This document shows positions 6,280 through 6,404 of a DNA stretch of 6,404 bases, one piece after another (position 1 is the stretch's first letter; every line of letters begins with the position of its first letter). The position numbers and the translations under genes are program-made. The notes beneath the pieces were generated by a model. It was given only the letters and a program-made list of their open reading frames with translations. It was not told the DNA's origin and did no database searches. The stretch is from an uncultured Lachnospiraceae bacterium (GTDB lineage: Bacteria; Bacillota; Clostridia; Lachnospirales; Lachnospiraceae), in assembly GCA_902803245.1 (NCBI GenBank), contig CADCPJ010000368.1, forward strand, positions 1 to 6,404. The letters run 5' to 3'.

Positions 6280-6307
6280 CTGACGGGCAGTTCGCCCTTC
6301 CCGTCGG
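6280..6307 (+). other. Hairpin just after the operon
   Basis: GACGGG (6282-6287) pairs with CCCGTC (6300-6305), extendable by T6281-G6306 and C6280-G6307 to 8 bp with a 12-nt loop. An alternative short stem, GGGC (6285-6288) with GCCC (6294-6297), uses part of the same sequence. There is no T-run immediately after. It lies 10 nt past the dppF stop codon and precedes the stronger stem at 6314-6336. Confidence 0.45.
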
Positions 6308-6313
6308 GTATTC

Positions 6314-6336
6314 CGGCACCGGTTTTACCGGTGCCG
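6314..6336 (+). terminator. Probable intrinsic terminator of the transporter operon
   Basis: CGGCACCGGT (6314-6323) pairs perfectly with ACCGGTGCCG (6327-6336) around a TTT loop, a 10-bp G/C-rich stem. It is followed by CTTTGACT, a short and weak T-tract. Its position 44 nt after the last stop codon supports an end-of-operon role. The weak T-tract means efficiency is uncertain; the upstream hairpin may help. Confidence 0.7.
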
Positions 6337-6404
6337 CTTTGACTATGTGCAGCTATTTGGCATCCCGGAAATCCGCTCGTTTTGCTCCGGACGAAGCGGG
6401 GCGC

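Overview
The window is a G+C-rich (roughly 55-60% by eye) bacterial segment. It almost certainly comes from a Gram-positive Clostridia member, and a Lachnospiraceae-like gut organism is the best guess. The reasons are the strong AAAGGAGG-type ribosome binding sites, the protein style (Clostridia-type family 5 binding protein, LDGGR-type ATPase) and the compact operon layout. The taxonomic call is inference from style, not from a marker gene.

Layout: (1) Positions 1-327 hold the 3' end of a gene cut by the window edge, probably a flavodoxin-family NAD(P)H-dependent oxidoreductase with a C-terminal zinc-ribbon-like Cys4 module. (2) Positions 328-581 are a non-coding leader. It contains an AT-rich inverted repeat, two abutting hairpins, a weak promoter candidate, a T-free stretch of CAACAAAG-type octamer repeats and a perfect Shine-Dalgarno sequence. 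(3) Positions 582-6270 hold a complete five-gene ABC importer operon of the peptide/nickel (Dpp/Opp, family 5) type, all on the + strand: substrate-binding protein, permease B, permease C, ATPase D, ATPase F. (4) Positions 6271-6404 hold two tandem hairpins, the second a probable terminator, then a short unassigned end.

How it works together: the exported binding protein captures a peptide-like ligand and delivers it to the DppB/DppC channel. ATP hydrolysis by the DppD/DppF heterodimer drives uptake. The four membrane and ATPase genes are tightly packed (14 nt, 12 nt, then a 1-nt TAATG overlap). The binding-protein gene is separated from them by 204 nt containing strong hairpins, a layout expected to give more binding protein than transporter. 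The ligand cannot be read from the sequence.

The transporter itself is an ordinary, well-known system; I see no new biological system here. The points worth a second look are the structured leader, the inter-cistronic hairpins, the binding protein's non-canonical lipobox, the degenerate ABC signature in DppF, and the identically spaced cysteine motifs in both ATPases.
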